Below, one piece after another: positions 54,830 to 63,617 of a DNA stretch of 64,000 nucleotides. The DNA lies in NCBI GenBank assembly GCA_023397505.1, contig JAEWUC010000001.1, positions 186,001 to 250,000 on the forward strand, written 5' to 3'. Within the stretch, counting starts at the first letter, position 1. Every line of letters begins with the position of its first letter. The translations under genes and the position numbers were made by a program. The notes under the pieces were generated by a model, which ran no database searches, was not told where the DNA came from, and saw only the letters and a list, made by a program, of their open reading frames with translations. This DNA is from Bacteroidota bacterium. GTDB taxonomy: Bacteria > Bacteroidota > Ignavibacteria > Ignavibacteriales > Melioribacteraceae.

Positions 54830-55954
54830 ATGGGGAAATCTAAAAAAGTCTGCATGGCTTTTCTCGGTAATCCTCTTCACGATTCGCGCATAACTAATCT
54901 TACAAACTCTTTACGTTACGACGGATACCGTGTTTTGTGTATCGGCTTCGACTGGTTCATAAATCCTAAAGATTATGAAGATGACTATTTCAAAGTATTT
55001 AAACTTGTCAAAGGTAAAATTCGATTATTTTTCTATCTGAAATTTTCATTTAAGTTGTTTAAAGAACTTTTTAAAACACATGCAGATTTATATATCGCCG
55101 AAGATTTTTATACGCTCCCTTTAGTTACAATTATTGCGAAAGTAAAAAAATCAAAAGTATACTATAACAGCCGCGAGCTTTATGCATTCCTCGGCGGACT
55201 TCGAAACCGCCCTTATCTTCAAAAACTTGTAAAGGCAATTGAGCAATATTTTATTAAGAAAGTTGAGCTGGTTTTAACTACCGGAGAAATGGATTCTGCA
55301 TTTCTCGAAAAATTTTACGGAATAAACAACACTCTTGTAATACGAAATATTCCGTTGTTCCAAAAACCAACCCGTAAAATTGATTTTAGAAAAGAGTACG
55401 GAATTCCCGACAACAAAATTATTTTGTTATATCAAGGAGTTCTTTTGGAAGGGCGGGGAATACCGTTAATAATGCGTGCGATGTGCCAAGTTGGAAATTC
55501 GGTTTTGTTAGTTCTCGGCGACGGCGAACAAAAACATAATTTCCAAAAACTTGCAGCTGAACTTGGCGTTAACGATAGAATTATTTTTGCAGGTACAATT
55601 CAACAAAGTGAATTAATTAATTATACAGCCGGTGCAGATATCGGTTTGTCATTAATTGAAAATATAAGTGTCAGTTATTACCACGCACTTCCTAATAAAT
55701 TGTTTGAATATATTATGGCGGGTTTGCCGGTGCTTTCGAGTGATCTTCCTCAAATGAAGAAAATTATTGATGATTACAAAGTAGGCGAAGCTATTGATAT
55801 TACAAATGAAAACAACATTGTTGATTCCTTGAAAAATTGGGAAACAAATCCTGAAGTAATTGCTAAGTATAAAATTAATTGTATCTATGCGGCAAGGGAA
55901 TTGAATTGGCAGGCGGAATATGAAAGAACAAAAACTAAGTTGTTGAATTTTTGA
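54830..55954 (+). CDS. Glycosyltransferase family 4
   Basis: A 374-residue GT-B enzyme. The N-terminus MAFLGNPLHDSRITNLTNSL is followed by LLYQGVLLEGRGIPLIMRAM, LVLGDGEQ, RIIFAGTIQQSELINY and the C-terminal SVSYYHALPNKLFEYIMAGLPVLSSDLPQMKK. It is a retaining enzyme using nucleotide sugar. It starts 6 bases after the FemAB-like gene and overlaps the GT9 gene by one base. It is the second gene of the second glycan group. Donor unknown. Confidence 0.88.
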   Translation: MGKSKKVCMAFLGNPLHDSRITNLTNSLRYDGYRVLCIGFDWFINPKDYEDDYFKVFKLVKGKIRLFFYLKFSFKLFKELFKTHADLYIAEDFYTLPLVTIIAKVKKSKVYYNSRELYAFLGGLRNRPYLQKLVKAIEQYFIKKVELVLTTGEMDSAFLEKFYGINNTLVIRNIPLFQKPTRKIDFRKEYGIPDNKIILLYQGVLLEGRGIPLIMRAMCQVGNSVLLVLGDGEQKHNFQKLAAELGVNDRIIFAGTIQQSELINYTAGADIGLSLIENISVSYYHALPNKLFEYIMAGLPVLSSDLPQMKKIIDDYKVGEAIDITNENNIVDSLKNWETNPEVIAKYKINCIYAARELNWQAEYERTKTKLLNF

Positions 55955-56967
55955 TGCCGAAGCAGAAAAGGATATTAATTGTACGACCAGACCGCATCGG
56001 CGATGTAGTTTTATCAACTCCATTACCTCGGGAAATTAAAAAAACATTTCCCGGTAGTTTTGTAGCTGTACTCGTCCGGAAATACACACAAGATATTTAT
56101 ATCAATAATCCAAATGTCGATAAAATTATTCTTATTGACGATGGTGATAATTCATATAAATCTTTTTTTAGAAAAGTTAAAGAATTCCGCAGTTATAAAT
56201 TCACGCATTCTTTAACACTGCTTCCAACGGAAAGATTGAATTACTTATTATTCTTTGCCGGAATACCATATCGCGTTGGAGTCGGACATAAGTTTTACCA
56301 GTTTATAACATTTACAAAATATGTGTCGCGCAATAAATATATCCCTTTACGTCATGAAGCAGATTATTGTATGGACCTCGCGCGAAAAATTGGTGTGCAG
56401 ACCGGTGACCTTTCAACAGAAATATTTTTGACAGACATAGAGCGAATAATTGTTTCGGGAAAAAGGGATCAATATTTAAATGGTAAGAAATATTTAATTG
56501 GTATTCATACATCAAGCGGAAACTCCGCCCCTAATTGGTCAATTAAATCTTACAAGGAATTAATAGAAAAATTATCCGGCAGAGAAGATGTACAGGTAGT
56601 TGTAACCGATGATAAAATACATGATGAAATAAAAAATATTAAGAATGTTTTGTGTCCAAATGTTGGTTTAAAACTGCGCGAGTCATTTCTAAATTTTGCA
56701 GCGTTGGATTTATTAATTTCCGCTAGTACGGGGCCCATGCATATTACTGCAGCATTGAAGGTAAAAACACTATCAATGTTTTGCCCGATGACCGCCTGCT
56801 CGCCAAAGTTGTGGGGACCAAAAGGAAATGAAAGTATGATTGTTCTTCCAGATGACAACTACTGTAATTCCGTTTGCCCCGGTGATCCCAAGAAATGTAC
56901 ATTCGAAGGCGAGGGCGGAATTACTGTTGAAAAAATAATTGCAGAAGTTGAAAAGGAATTGATTTGA
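55954..56967 (+). CDS. Glycosyltransferase family 9 (heptosyltransferase-like)
   Basis: A 337-residue protein from ATG 55954, preferred to the TTG at 55951; the ATG overlaps the GT4 stop (TGATG). GT9 motifs: RPDRIGDVVLSTPLP near the start, and GIHTSSGNSAPNWSIKSY plus LLISASTGPMHITAALK at the C-terminal half, followed by CPGDPKKC. These enzymes add heptose or similar to a lipid A core. It ends the second glycan group, and is followed by the SRP RNA gene in 57 bases. Confidence 0.88.
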   Translation: MPKQKRILIVRPDRIGDVVLSTPLPREIKKTFPGSFVAVLVRKYTQDIYINNPNVDKIILIDDGDNSYKSFFRKVKEFRSYKFTHSLTLLPTERLNYLLFFAGIPYRVGVGHKFYQFITFTKYVSRNKYIPLRHEADYCMDLARKIGVQTGDLSTEIFLTDIERIIVSGKRDQYLNGKKYLIGIHTSSGNSAPNWSIKSYKELIEKLSGREDVQVVVTDDKIHDEIKNIKNVLCPNVGLKLRESFLNFAALDLLISASTGPMHITAALKVKTLSMFCPMTACSPKLWGPKGNESMIVLPDDNYCNSVCPGDPKKCTFEGEGGITVEKIIAEVEKELI

Positions 56968-57003
56968 AGATTCACCAAAATTTTTTCCTCTAAAAAAAAT
57001 CCA

Positions 57004-57011
57004 TATATTAG
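57004..57011 (+). promoter_or_regulatory. Putative -7 element of the SRP RNA gene (TATATTAG)
   Basis: One mismatch from TAnnTTTG, placed about 14 bases before the first base pair of the SRP RNA, where a -7 element should be. No clear -33 element is visible. Confidence 0.35.
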
Positions 57012-57024
57012 CAACCCAAATTTT

Positions 57025-57117
57025 GCCAGGCTCCGATCGGCAAGTGAATACCCAATCCCGTCAGGTCCGGAAGGAAGCAGCGGTCAGTATTTTTCTTGGG
57101 TGATCGGTAAGTCTGGC
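57025..57117 (+). ncRNA. ffs: Small (4.5S-type) SRP RNA
   Basis: Contains the diagnostic tetraloop/internal loop region TCAGGTCCGGAAGGAAGCAG (57061-57080), closing helix GCCAG...CTGGC (57025-57117), and paired flanks (GATCGG/..., TACCCAA with TTGGGT). It lacks an Alu domain, so it is the short bacterial type. It forms the signal recognition particle with Ffh, which targets membrane proteins. A T-rich stretch (ATTTTGTTTT) directly follows as terminator. Ends are set from the helix and may be a few bases wider. Confidence 0.95.
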
Positions 57118-57191
57118 ATTTTGTTTTAAATGATTATCCCAACCCCTAAGCCGATGGTTTTTACTATATTCGCACAAAAAGATTTGAGTTT

Positions 57192-58145
57192 ATGAACAAT
57201 AAAAAAATTTTTATATGGGTAGGAGTTTCGTTAATTGTTTTTCTTTCACTCTCCGCAGTGGTAATGAGTTATTTAGCTTTCAAAGAGAGAAATAAACAGC
57301 AAACTGTAATTATTAAATCCGAACCACCGGCATACAAAGTATTTATTCCTCAAGTTCCCCAAGAAATGGAATTTTGCGGAGAGATGGTTCCATTAGATGA
57401 TATTGACGTTCGTGAAAGAGTTGAAAGAGAATTAATTGTAAATGCACATTGGTATTCAGCTACGATTTTATATCTGAAACGTGCAAACAGATGGTTCCCT
57501 GTAATCGAACCAATTTTAAAAAAATATGGTATCCCGGATGATTTTAAATACTTGGCGGTAATTGAAAGCGGATTATCGAATGTAGTTTCGCCCGCAGGCG
57601 CGGCTGGGTTTTGGCAGTTTATGGAACCGGCTGGAAAAAAACACGGGCTCGAAATAAACAACGAGGTGGATGAAAGATATCATGTTGAAAAAGCAACAGT
57701 AGCCGCATGTAAATATTTAAAGGAATCGCATTTAAAATACAAAAGCTGGACTTTAAGCGCGGCATCATATAATTACGGATTAAACGGTATTGATAGGCAA
57801 ATCGATAGGCAAAAAACAAATAATTACTATAATCTATACCTAAACGAAGAAACCTACCGCTTTGTAGCGAGAATACTTGCGATAAAAGAAATTTTCGAAA
57901 ATCCCTCAAAATTTGGTTTTGAGCTTAAACCGGAAGAATTGTACCCCGAAATACCTTCAAAAAAGATAATGGTAAAAACTGGGATTGAGAATCTTGCGGA
58001 TTTCGCAACGCAAAACGGTATTAATTATAAAATACTTAAAATTATGAACCCCTGGTTAAGGGATAAAACTTTGATTAATAAGTTCGGAAAAAGCTATACA
58101 ATTCTAATTCCGGGAAGTGATGAATTTTTATTGGAAAATGAGTGA
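57192..58145 (+). CDS. Membrane-anchored lytic transglycosylase (SLT/MltD-like)
   Basis: A 317-residue protein. An N-terminal membrane anchor (about 8-30) is followed by the SLT domain (about 100-225): YLAVIESGLSNVVSPAGAAGFWQFM with catalytic Glu125, then VDERYHVEKATVAACKYL and SAASYNYGLNGIDRQI. The C-terminal part (about 255-317) looks like one LysM-type repeat (TGIENLADFATQNGINYKIL). It cleaves peptidoglycan glycan strands non-hydrolytically. It lies alone between the SRP RNA and pyrG. Confidence 0.9.
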   Translation: MNNKKIFIWVGVSLIVFLSLSAVVMSYLAFKERNKQQTVIIKSEPPAYKVFIPQVPQEMEFCGEMVPLDDIDVRERVERELIVNAHWYSATILYLKRANRWFPVIEPILKKYGIPDDFKYLAVIESGLSNVVSPAGAAGFWQFMEPAGKKHGLEINNEVDERYHVEKATVAACKYLKESHLKYKSWTLSAASYNYGLNGIDRQIDRQKTNNYYNLYLNEETYRFVARILAIKEIFENPSKFGFELKPEELYPEIPSKKIMVKTGIENLADFATQNGINYKILKIMNPWLRDKTLINKFGKSYTILIPGSDEFLLENE

Positions 58146-58185
58146 TTATTTTGAAATTACTCATAGACAAATGCACAATTTTTTT

Positions 58186-58193
58186 TATCTTTG
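58186..58193 (+). promoter_or_regulatory. Putative -7 element of pyrG (TATCTTTG)
   Basis: An exact TAnnTTTG match, 35 bases before the pyrG ATG. The -33 element is not well matched. The stretch between the transglycosylase and pyrG is otherwise featureless. Confidence 0.4.
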
Positions 58194-58228
58194 AGTCCAA
58201 AATTTTCCAACCAAAATTTTGAATCGAC

Positions 58229-59860
58229 ATGCCCTTCAAGAAAAAAGTTAAGTATATATTTGTTACCGGCGGAGTAGTATCCTCGCTTGGAAAAGGAATT
58301 ACAGCTTCCTCAATAGGATTACTTTTAAAATTACGCGGTTACAGCGTTACAATTCAGAAATTCGATCCATATATAAACGTTGACCCGGGTACGATGAATC
58401 CGTTTCAGCACGGTGAAGTTTATGTTACCGACGACGGCGCAGAAACAGATCTGGACCTCGGTCATTACGAGCGCTTTCTCGACGTTGACATGACACGCGC
58501 AAACAACACCACTACCGGGCAAGTTTATAATGAGGTAATAACAAAAGAACGCAGAGGAGATTTCCTCGGAGCTACGGTTCAAGTTATTCCGCACATCACC
58601 GATGAGATTAAAAGAAGAATGAAAGCCCTCGGCGAAACAGGTAAGTATGATATAATTATTACTGAAATCGGCGGTACAGTTGGCGATATTGAAAGTCTTC
58701 CTTTTATTGAGGCGATGCGCCAAATAATGTTGGAGATTGGAAGAAAGAACGCGTTAAGCTTGCACGTTACTCTTGTTCCTTATATTCCTTCAGCCGGGGA
58801 AATGAAAACCAAACCTACGCAACACAGCGTTAAAAATTTATTGGAACTCGGCATTCAACCAAACATTTTGGTCTGCCGCTCGGAAAATAAATTAGCGAAA
58901 GATATACGCGAGAAGATTGCATTATTTACAAACGTCTCTAAAAATTCAGTATTCTCAGCTTATGATTGTTCAACAATTTATGAAGTCCCGTTGGTTTTGC
59001 ACGATCAAAATTTGGATAGAATTGTTCTTGAAAAATTAAAACTTCCCGATATAAATATACATCTTGACGATTGGAGTAATCTTGTCGAGCAGATTAAAAA
59101 TCCTTCATCGACTGTTAAGATTGCAATATGCGGCAAGTATATTGAAAACAAAGATGCATACAAAAGCATTTCCGAAGCTTTCGTTCATGCCGGTGCGGAA
59201 AATAATGTTAAAGTGAAAGCTGATTTTATTAGTTCCGAGGAGATTGAAGAGAAAGGTGCGGATAAAATATTGCCCGGATATGACGGTTTATTAATCCCCG
59301 GCGGTTTTGGAGAACGAGGAATCGAAGGTAAAATACAAGCTATTACTTATGCCCGCATAAATAAAATTCCATTCTTCGGAATTTGTTTGGGAATGCAGTG
59401 CGCCGTAATTGAATTTGCAAGAAACGTTTGCGGAATTAAAAAAGCTAATAGTGCGGAATTCGCGAAGAACAATAGCGCAAATGTAATTCATATAATGACG
59501 GAACAAATTAAGGTCAAAATTAAAGGCGCTTCTATGCGTCTTGGCGCTTACCCTTGTGTGATTCAGAAAAAAACTAAAGCTTTCGAAGCATACAAAAAAC
59601 AGAAAATTTCCGAGCGCCACCGTCACCGCTTTGAAGTAAACAATAAATTCCGCGAAGTTATTGAGAAAAACGGGATGGTAATAAGCGGTATTTCACCCGA
59701 TGAAAAACTTGTTGAAATGATTGAACTTAACGATCACCCGTGGTTTGTCGGTTGCCAATTTCATCCCGAGTTAAAATCTAGGGCAACTAATGCACATCCA
59801 TTATTTAGGGAATTTGTAAAAGCGTCCTTTGAAAATACATTAAGGAAAAAATCAAATTGA
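58229..59860 (+). CDS. pyrG: CTP synthase
   Basis: A 543-residue enzyme, the usual length. The N-terminal synthetase domain has GGVVSSLGKGITASS (P-loop, about 14-28), QKFDPYINVDPGTMNPF and GGTVGDIES. The C-terminal glutaminase domain has FGICLGMQ with the catalytic Cys and CQFHPELKSR with the His/Glu. It makes CTP from UTP using glutamine ammonia. It overlaps the TPR gene by 4 bases (TTGA), so pyrG and the TPR gene are coupled. Confidence 0.96.
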   Translation: MPFKKKVKYIFVTGGVVSSLGKGITASSIGLLLKLRGYSVTIQKFDPYINVDPGTMNPFQHGEVYVTDDGAETDLDLGHYERFLDVDMTRANNTTTGQVYNEVITKERRGDFLGATVQVIPHITDEIKRRMKALGETGKYDIIITEIGGTVGDIESLPFIEAMRQIMLEIGRKNALSLHVTLVPYIPSAGEMKTKPTQHSVKNLLELGIQPNILVCRSENKLAKDIREKIALFTNVSKNSVFSAYDCSTIYEVPLVLHDQNLDRIVLEKLKLPDINIHLDDWSNLVEQIKNPSSTVKIAICGKYIENKDAYKSISEAFVHAGAENNVKVKADFISSEEIEEKGADKILPGYDGLLIPGGFGERGIEGKIQAITYARINKIPFFGICLGMQCAVIEFARNVCGIKKANSAEFAKNNSANVIHIMTEQIKVKIKGASMRLGAYPCVIQKKTKAFEAYKKQKISERHRHRFEVNNKFREVIEKNGMVISGISPDEKLVEMIELNDHPWFVGCQFHPELKSRATNAHPLFREFVKASFENTLRKKSN

Positions 59861-61353
59861 GAAAATTTTTTTTTCTGTGTTTTTTAGTTATAGCTTGTTC
59901 GATTAAAACTTATGGACAATCAAATCTTCAAAGTATAATTCAATACGGCATTTCAAAAGCATACAACATGGAATTCGATGAGGCGGAAAAGATATTTAAC
60001 CGCGCAATCGAAAATTACCCGCAGCAGCCGCACGGTTATTACAGAACTGCACAGCTTCATTTTTGGATTTACCTTGGTACAAGAGACCCTGGTGAGTATT
60101 ATGTTTTTCTAAAATTTGCCGACCTCGCACAACAAAAGATTGATAAAATTCTTGATACCGACGAAAATAATTACCGTGTAACTTATATGGCAGGCAACCT
60201 GTCGTCTTATAAAGCAATGGCTTATTCAACTAATAATTCTTCAGTCGATCAATTGTGGGCAAGTAAAAAAGCCATTGATTATTTTGAACGGACATTAGAA
60301 ATTAATAATAAATTCTACGATGCATATCTTGGACTTGGAATTTTTGATTACGCAATGGGCTTTGTACCGGATTTCCTAAAATGGGCGGTAAACTTAACGG
60401 GACTAACTTCCGACAAAGACCGGGGATTAAAGTATATAAAAACAGCATTTCACAGGGGTACGGATAGAACCGAAGCTGCTTTTCATCTCGCAAAAATTTA
60501 TACGGATTATCTTGCTGATTACGACAGCTCATATTTATATCTCAACTATAATGTGGAAAAACATCCGAGCAATACTTTATTTCTATATCAATATGCTATA
60601 ACATTTATTAAAGATCGTCAGCTTGATAGGGCAAACGACCTACTGAATGAAATTATCAGGTTGAACAACAAACATATTCCCCAAGTTACTGCGTTAGCCC
60701 ATTTTCGTAAGGGCGAGATTCTTTTCAAAAAAAATAGATTTAAAGATGCTGTTAAAGAGTATGAAAAGTTTTTAAAGACCACTAAAGAAATCGATTTTGA
60801 AGGAACTGCGAATTATCATTTGGCGTTATGCCATAAATTTTTGGGGAATAATGACGAATACGAAAAGTATTTAAAATTAGCCGGCGAAGGTAATCAAGAT
60901 ATATTTGAAGATTCATACGCAAAAAATAAGAGTGAAGAATATATATCAAAAGGTATTTCTGATGAAGATTTAATGTTGATAAGAATGAAGAATAATCTTG
61001 AAGCAGGCAAATATAGAATCGTCTATGATAGTCTTAAAACGCTCCCCGATGGATTGAAAACGAACGAACAAAAATCTCTTGCTTTAATTTATTTTGCTGA
61101 AGCTTCTATACATGCAAAGAATTTCACTGAAGCAAACACCGCCTGCGAAAAATTACTTGAGTTATCGCATTCGAGAGAAAAATGGGTTGTTCCAAACGCT
61201 TACTTATTAATGGCAATGGCAAATTATGCTGTTAATGAAAAAAAAGAAGCAAAAAGACTAATCCAGGAAGCAAACGATAATAACAACTTTGAATTCAAAG
61301 ATGTTATTCAAGCACAGATTGAATTCCTGAAAAGAAGATTGAATAGGCATTAA
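59857..61353 (+). CDS. Secreted TPR-repeat protein
   Basis: A 498-residue protein starting at TTG 59857, with a signal peptide (cut near TYGQ). The body is a run of TPR and TPR-like helical pairs (for example EAEKIFNRAIENYP, KAIDYFERTLEINN, DAYLGLGIFDYAMGF). No catalytic domain is seen. It overlaps the pyrG stop, which is probably just packing. Its job may be a periplasmic scaffold; partner unknown. Confidence 0.82.
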   Translation: MRKFFFLCFLVIACSIKTYGQSNLQSIIQYGISKAYNMEFDEAEKIFNRAIENYPQQPHGYYRTAQLHFWIYLGTRDPGEYYVFLKFADLAQQKIDKILDTDENNYRVTYMAGNLSSYKAMAYSTNNSSVDQLWASKKAIDYFERTLEINNKFYDAYLGLGIFDYAMGFVPDFLKWAVNLTGLTSDKDRGLKYIKTAFHRGTDRTEAAFHLAKIYTDYLADYDSSYLYLNYNVEKHPSNTLFLYQYAITFIKDRQLDRANDLLNEIIRLNNKHIPQVTALAHFRKGEILFKKNRFKDAVKEYEKFLKTTKEIDFEGTANYHLALCHKFLGNNDEYEKYLKLAGEGNQDIFEDSYAKNKSEEYISKGISDEDLMLIRMKNNLEAGKYRIVYDSLKTLPDGLKTNEQKSLALIYFAEASIHAKNFTEANTACEKLLELSHSREKWVVPNAYLLMAMANYAVNEKKEAKRLIQEANDNNNFEFKDVIQAQIEFLKRRLNRH

Positions 61354-61443
61354 GAAAAATATTAATAAAATACTGATTTTGAGTCTGTTTTGATTGATAT
61401 TTGGTTGTTAATTAGATAATTTTTTCTGGAAAATTTATACAAT

Positions 61444-62055
61444 ATGTTGAACATAGCAGCTTTTGTTTCGGGAAGGGGTTCAAACTTAAAATCGGTTTTC
61501 GAAAAGGTTTCGAAAGAAAAAATTAGAATATGTGCTGTTGTTAGCGACAAGAAAGATTGTCTTGCTGTTAATTTCGCTTCCCAAAATAACATCCCGGTTT
61601 TTGCTGTAAGCAACACAATTAAAAATGACTTTATTGATTACTCGCAATTGATAGGAAAGCTGAAAGAGTTATCTGTAGATTTAATTATGCTTGTGGGGTT
61701 TTTGAAAAAAATTCCCAATGAATTTGTTGACGCATTCGAAAATAAAATTATAAATATTCATCCTGCATTATTGCCTGCTTTCGGCGGTAAAGGTATGTAT
61801 GGGATGAATGTTCATGAAGCAGTTTTTAAGTCTTCGGCAAAAGTATCCGGTGCTACTGTACATTTTGTTGATAAGATTTATGATAACGGTAAAATTATTG
61901 CGCAGCGCACAGTAGATATTGGCGATGTAAAAAATGCCGAAGAGATTGCGTCAAGAGTATTAAAAGCTGAACATGAATTACTTCCTTTTGTTGTTGAGAA
62001 GATTGCGGATAATAAAATAAAAATTGAAAATAACCGCGTTGTTATTTTAGAATAG
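61444..62055 (+). CDS. purN: Phosphoribosylglycinamide formyltransferase
   Basis: A 203-residue enzyme. SGRGSNLKS near the N-terminus, catalytic NIHPALLPAFGG (Asn and His), GATVHFVD and the later YDNGKIIAQ with the catalytic Asp. It transfers the formyl group from 10-formyltetrahydrofolate to GAR in purine synthesis. purH follows after 15 bases, so they are co-transcribed. Length normal. The 90-base gap before it has no clear feature. Confidence 0.94.
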   Translation: MLNIAAFVSGRGSNLKSVFEKVSKEKIRICAVVSDKKDCLAVNFASQNNIPVFAVSNTIKNDFIDYSQLIGKLKELSVDLIMLVGFLKKIPNEFVDAFENKIINIHPALLPAFGGKGMYGMNVHEAVFKSSAKVSGATVHFVDKIYDNGKIIAQRTVDIGDVKNAEEIASRVLKAEHELLPFVVEKIADNKIKIENNRVVILE

Positions 62056-62070
62056 CTACGGAGTAGATTT

Positions 62071-63588
62071 TTGAAAAAATATGCTTTAATCAGCGTTTCC
62101 GACAAAAAAAATATTGTTGCTTTTGCAAAAGAATTAAATTCTTTAGGATATCAAATAATTGCCACCGGCAATACCTCTAAACTTCTTTTCGAAAATAAGA
62201 TTGACTGCATTGAGATTAAAGATTTTACATCTTCACCGGAAATTTTTTCGGGAAGAGTAAAAACTCTTAACCCGAAAATATTCGGTGGAATTTTAATGCG
62301 CCGCGATAATCTTAATGATCAAAAAGAAGCGTCGGAAAATGAAATTAATCCCATCGATATTATTTGTGTTAATTTGTATCCATTTCCACAAGTGGTAAAT
62401 AGAAAAGATATTGGATTACAGGAGAAGATTGAAAACATTGATATCGGCGGACCAAGTTTAATCCGCGCATCGGCAAAAAATTATAAATACGTTTCCGTTT
62501 TAACGAACCCGGAACAGTATGATGATTTTCTCGCTGAACTAAAAAAAGGCGAAGTTAGCATCGAGACACGCCAAAAACTTGCGGCTGATGCTTTTGCATT
62601 AACTTCATATTACGATACATTGATTGCGAATTACTTCGAATCGGAATTTAATCTTCCGAAGAAAGATATTCGAATAAATCAAAAAGCATCATTCGATTTG
62701 CGGTATGGGGAAAATCCGCATCAAAAAGCTTATTTGTTCGGCGACTTTGAAGAATATTTTGAAGTTCTGCATGGTAAAGAACTTTCATATAATAATTTGG
62801 TGGATCTTGCAGCCGCTGTGGAATTGGTTTACGATCTCGGTACAAATTCATGTGCAATAATTAAACATACAAATCCTTGCGGAGCGGCAATCGGTAAAAA
62901 TGTTTTTGATGCATACGAGCGCGCGCTTTCGTGCGATACTGTTTCAGCATTTGGTGGAATCGTTGCATTCTGCGATGAAGTTGACGAAAAGACAGCAGAA
63001 AAACTAAACGAAATATTTTTGGAAATTATTTGCGCTCCTTCATATTCAGAAAAAGCTTTACAAATTTTATTAGCGAAAAAGAATCGTCGTTTAATCAAGA
63101 TTAAGAAAGCTGTCGATCAAACCGAGTTGCAAATAAAAAATATTCCGGGCGGAATTCTAGCCCAGGAAAAAGATAATTCGAAGCTTGACGATTCCATGCT
63201 TAAGTTAGTAACAAACAGAAAGTACACAGATAAAGAACTTGAAGATTTAAAATTCGCATGGATAATTTGTAAACACACAAAATCCAACGCTATAATTTAT
63301 GCAAAAGATAAAAAAGCAATTGGAGTCGGTGCTGGTCAAATGTCGCGCGTTGATTCTGCAAAAATCGCGGCATCAAAAGCAAAACAATTCGGACATGATT
63401 TGACAAATTGTGTAGCGGCTTCCGATGCATTTTTCCCGTTTGCCGATGGTTTATTGGAAATAATTTCGCACGGTGCTGTTGCAGTTATTCAACCAGGCGG
63501 ATCAGTTCGCGACGATGAAGTAATAAATGCAGCAAATGAAAAAAATGTTTCAATGGTTTTTACAGGGATAAGAAATTTTAAACACTAA
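62071..63588 (+). CDS. purH: Bifunctional AICAR transformylase/IMP cyclohydrolase
   Basis: A 505-residue enzyme from TTG 62071 with GGAG about 9 bases upstream. The N-terminal MGS-like IMP cyclohydrolase domain (about 1-195): ALISVSDKKNIVAFAKELNSLGY, SGRVKTLNPKIFGGIL. The C-terminal transformylase domain: RYGENPHQKAYLF, IIKHTNPCGAAIG (catalytic Lys-His), and SDAFFPFADGLLEI, IQPGGSVRDDEVI. It catalyses the last two steps to IMP. Coupled to purN. Confidence 0.96.
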   Translation: MKKYALISVSDKKNIVAFAKELNSLGYQIIATGNTSKLLFENKIDCIEIKDFTSSPEIFSGRVKTLNPKIFGGILMRRDNLNDQKEASENEINPIDIICVNLYPFPQVVNRKDIGLQEKIENIDIGGPSLIRASAKNYKYVSVLTNPEQYDDFLAELKKGEVSIETRQKLAADAFALTSYYDTLIANYFESEFNLPKKDIRINQKASFDLRYGENPHQKAYLFGDFEEYFEVLHGKELSYNNLVDLAAAVELVYDLGTNSCAIIKHTNPCGAAIGKNVFDAYERALSCDTVSAFGGIVAFCDEVDEKTAEKLNEIFLEIICAPSYSEKALQILLAKKNRRLIKIKKAVDQTELQIKNIPGGILAQEKDNSKLDDSMLKLVTNRKYTDKELEDLKFAWIICKHTKSNAIIYAKDKKAIGVGAGQMSRVDSAKIAASKAKQFGHDLTNCVAASDAFFPFADGLLEIISHGAVAVIQPGGSVRDDEVINAANEKNVSMVFTGIRNFKH

Positions 63589-63594
63589 AAAAAG

Positions 63595-63609
63595 CCTGCA
63601 TTCTGCAGG
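63595..63609 (+). promoter_or_regulatory. Hairpin overlapping the mreB ribosome binding site
   Basis: CCTGCA (63595-63600) pairs with TGCAGG (63604-63609), loop TTC. The 3' arm covers the first bases of the GGGAGG ribosome binding site (63608-63613) of mreB, so folding could limit translation. It lacks a downstream U-run, so it is not a + strand terminator. Confidence 0.4.
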
Positions 63610-63617
63610 GAGGAATT

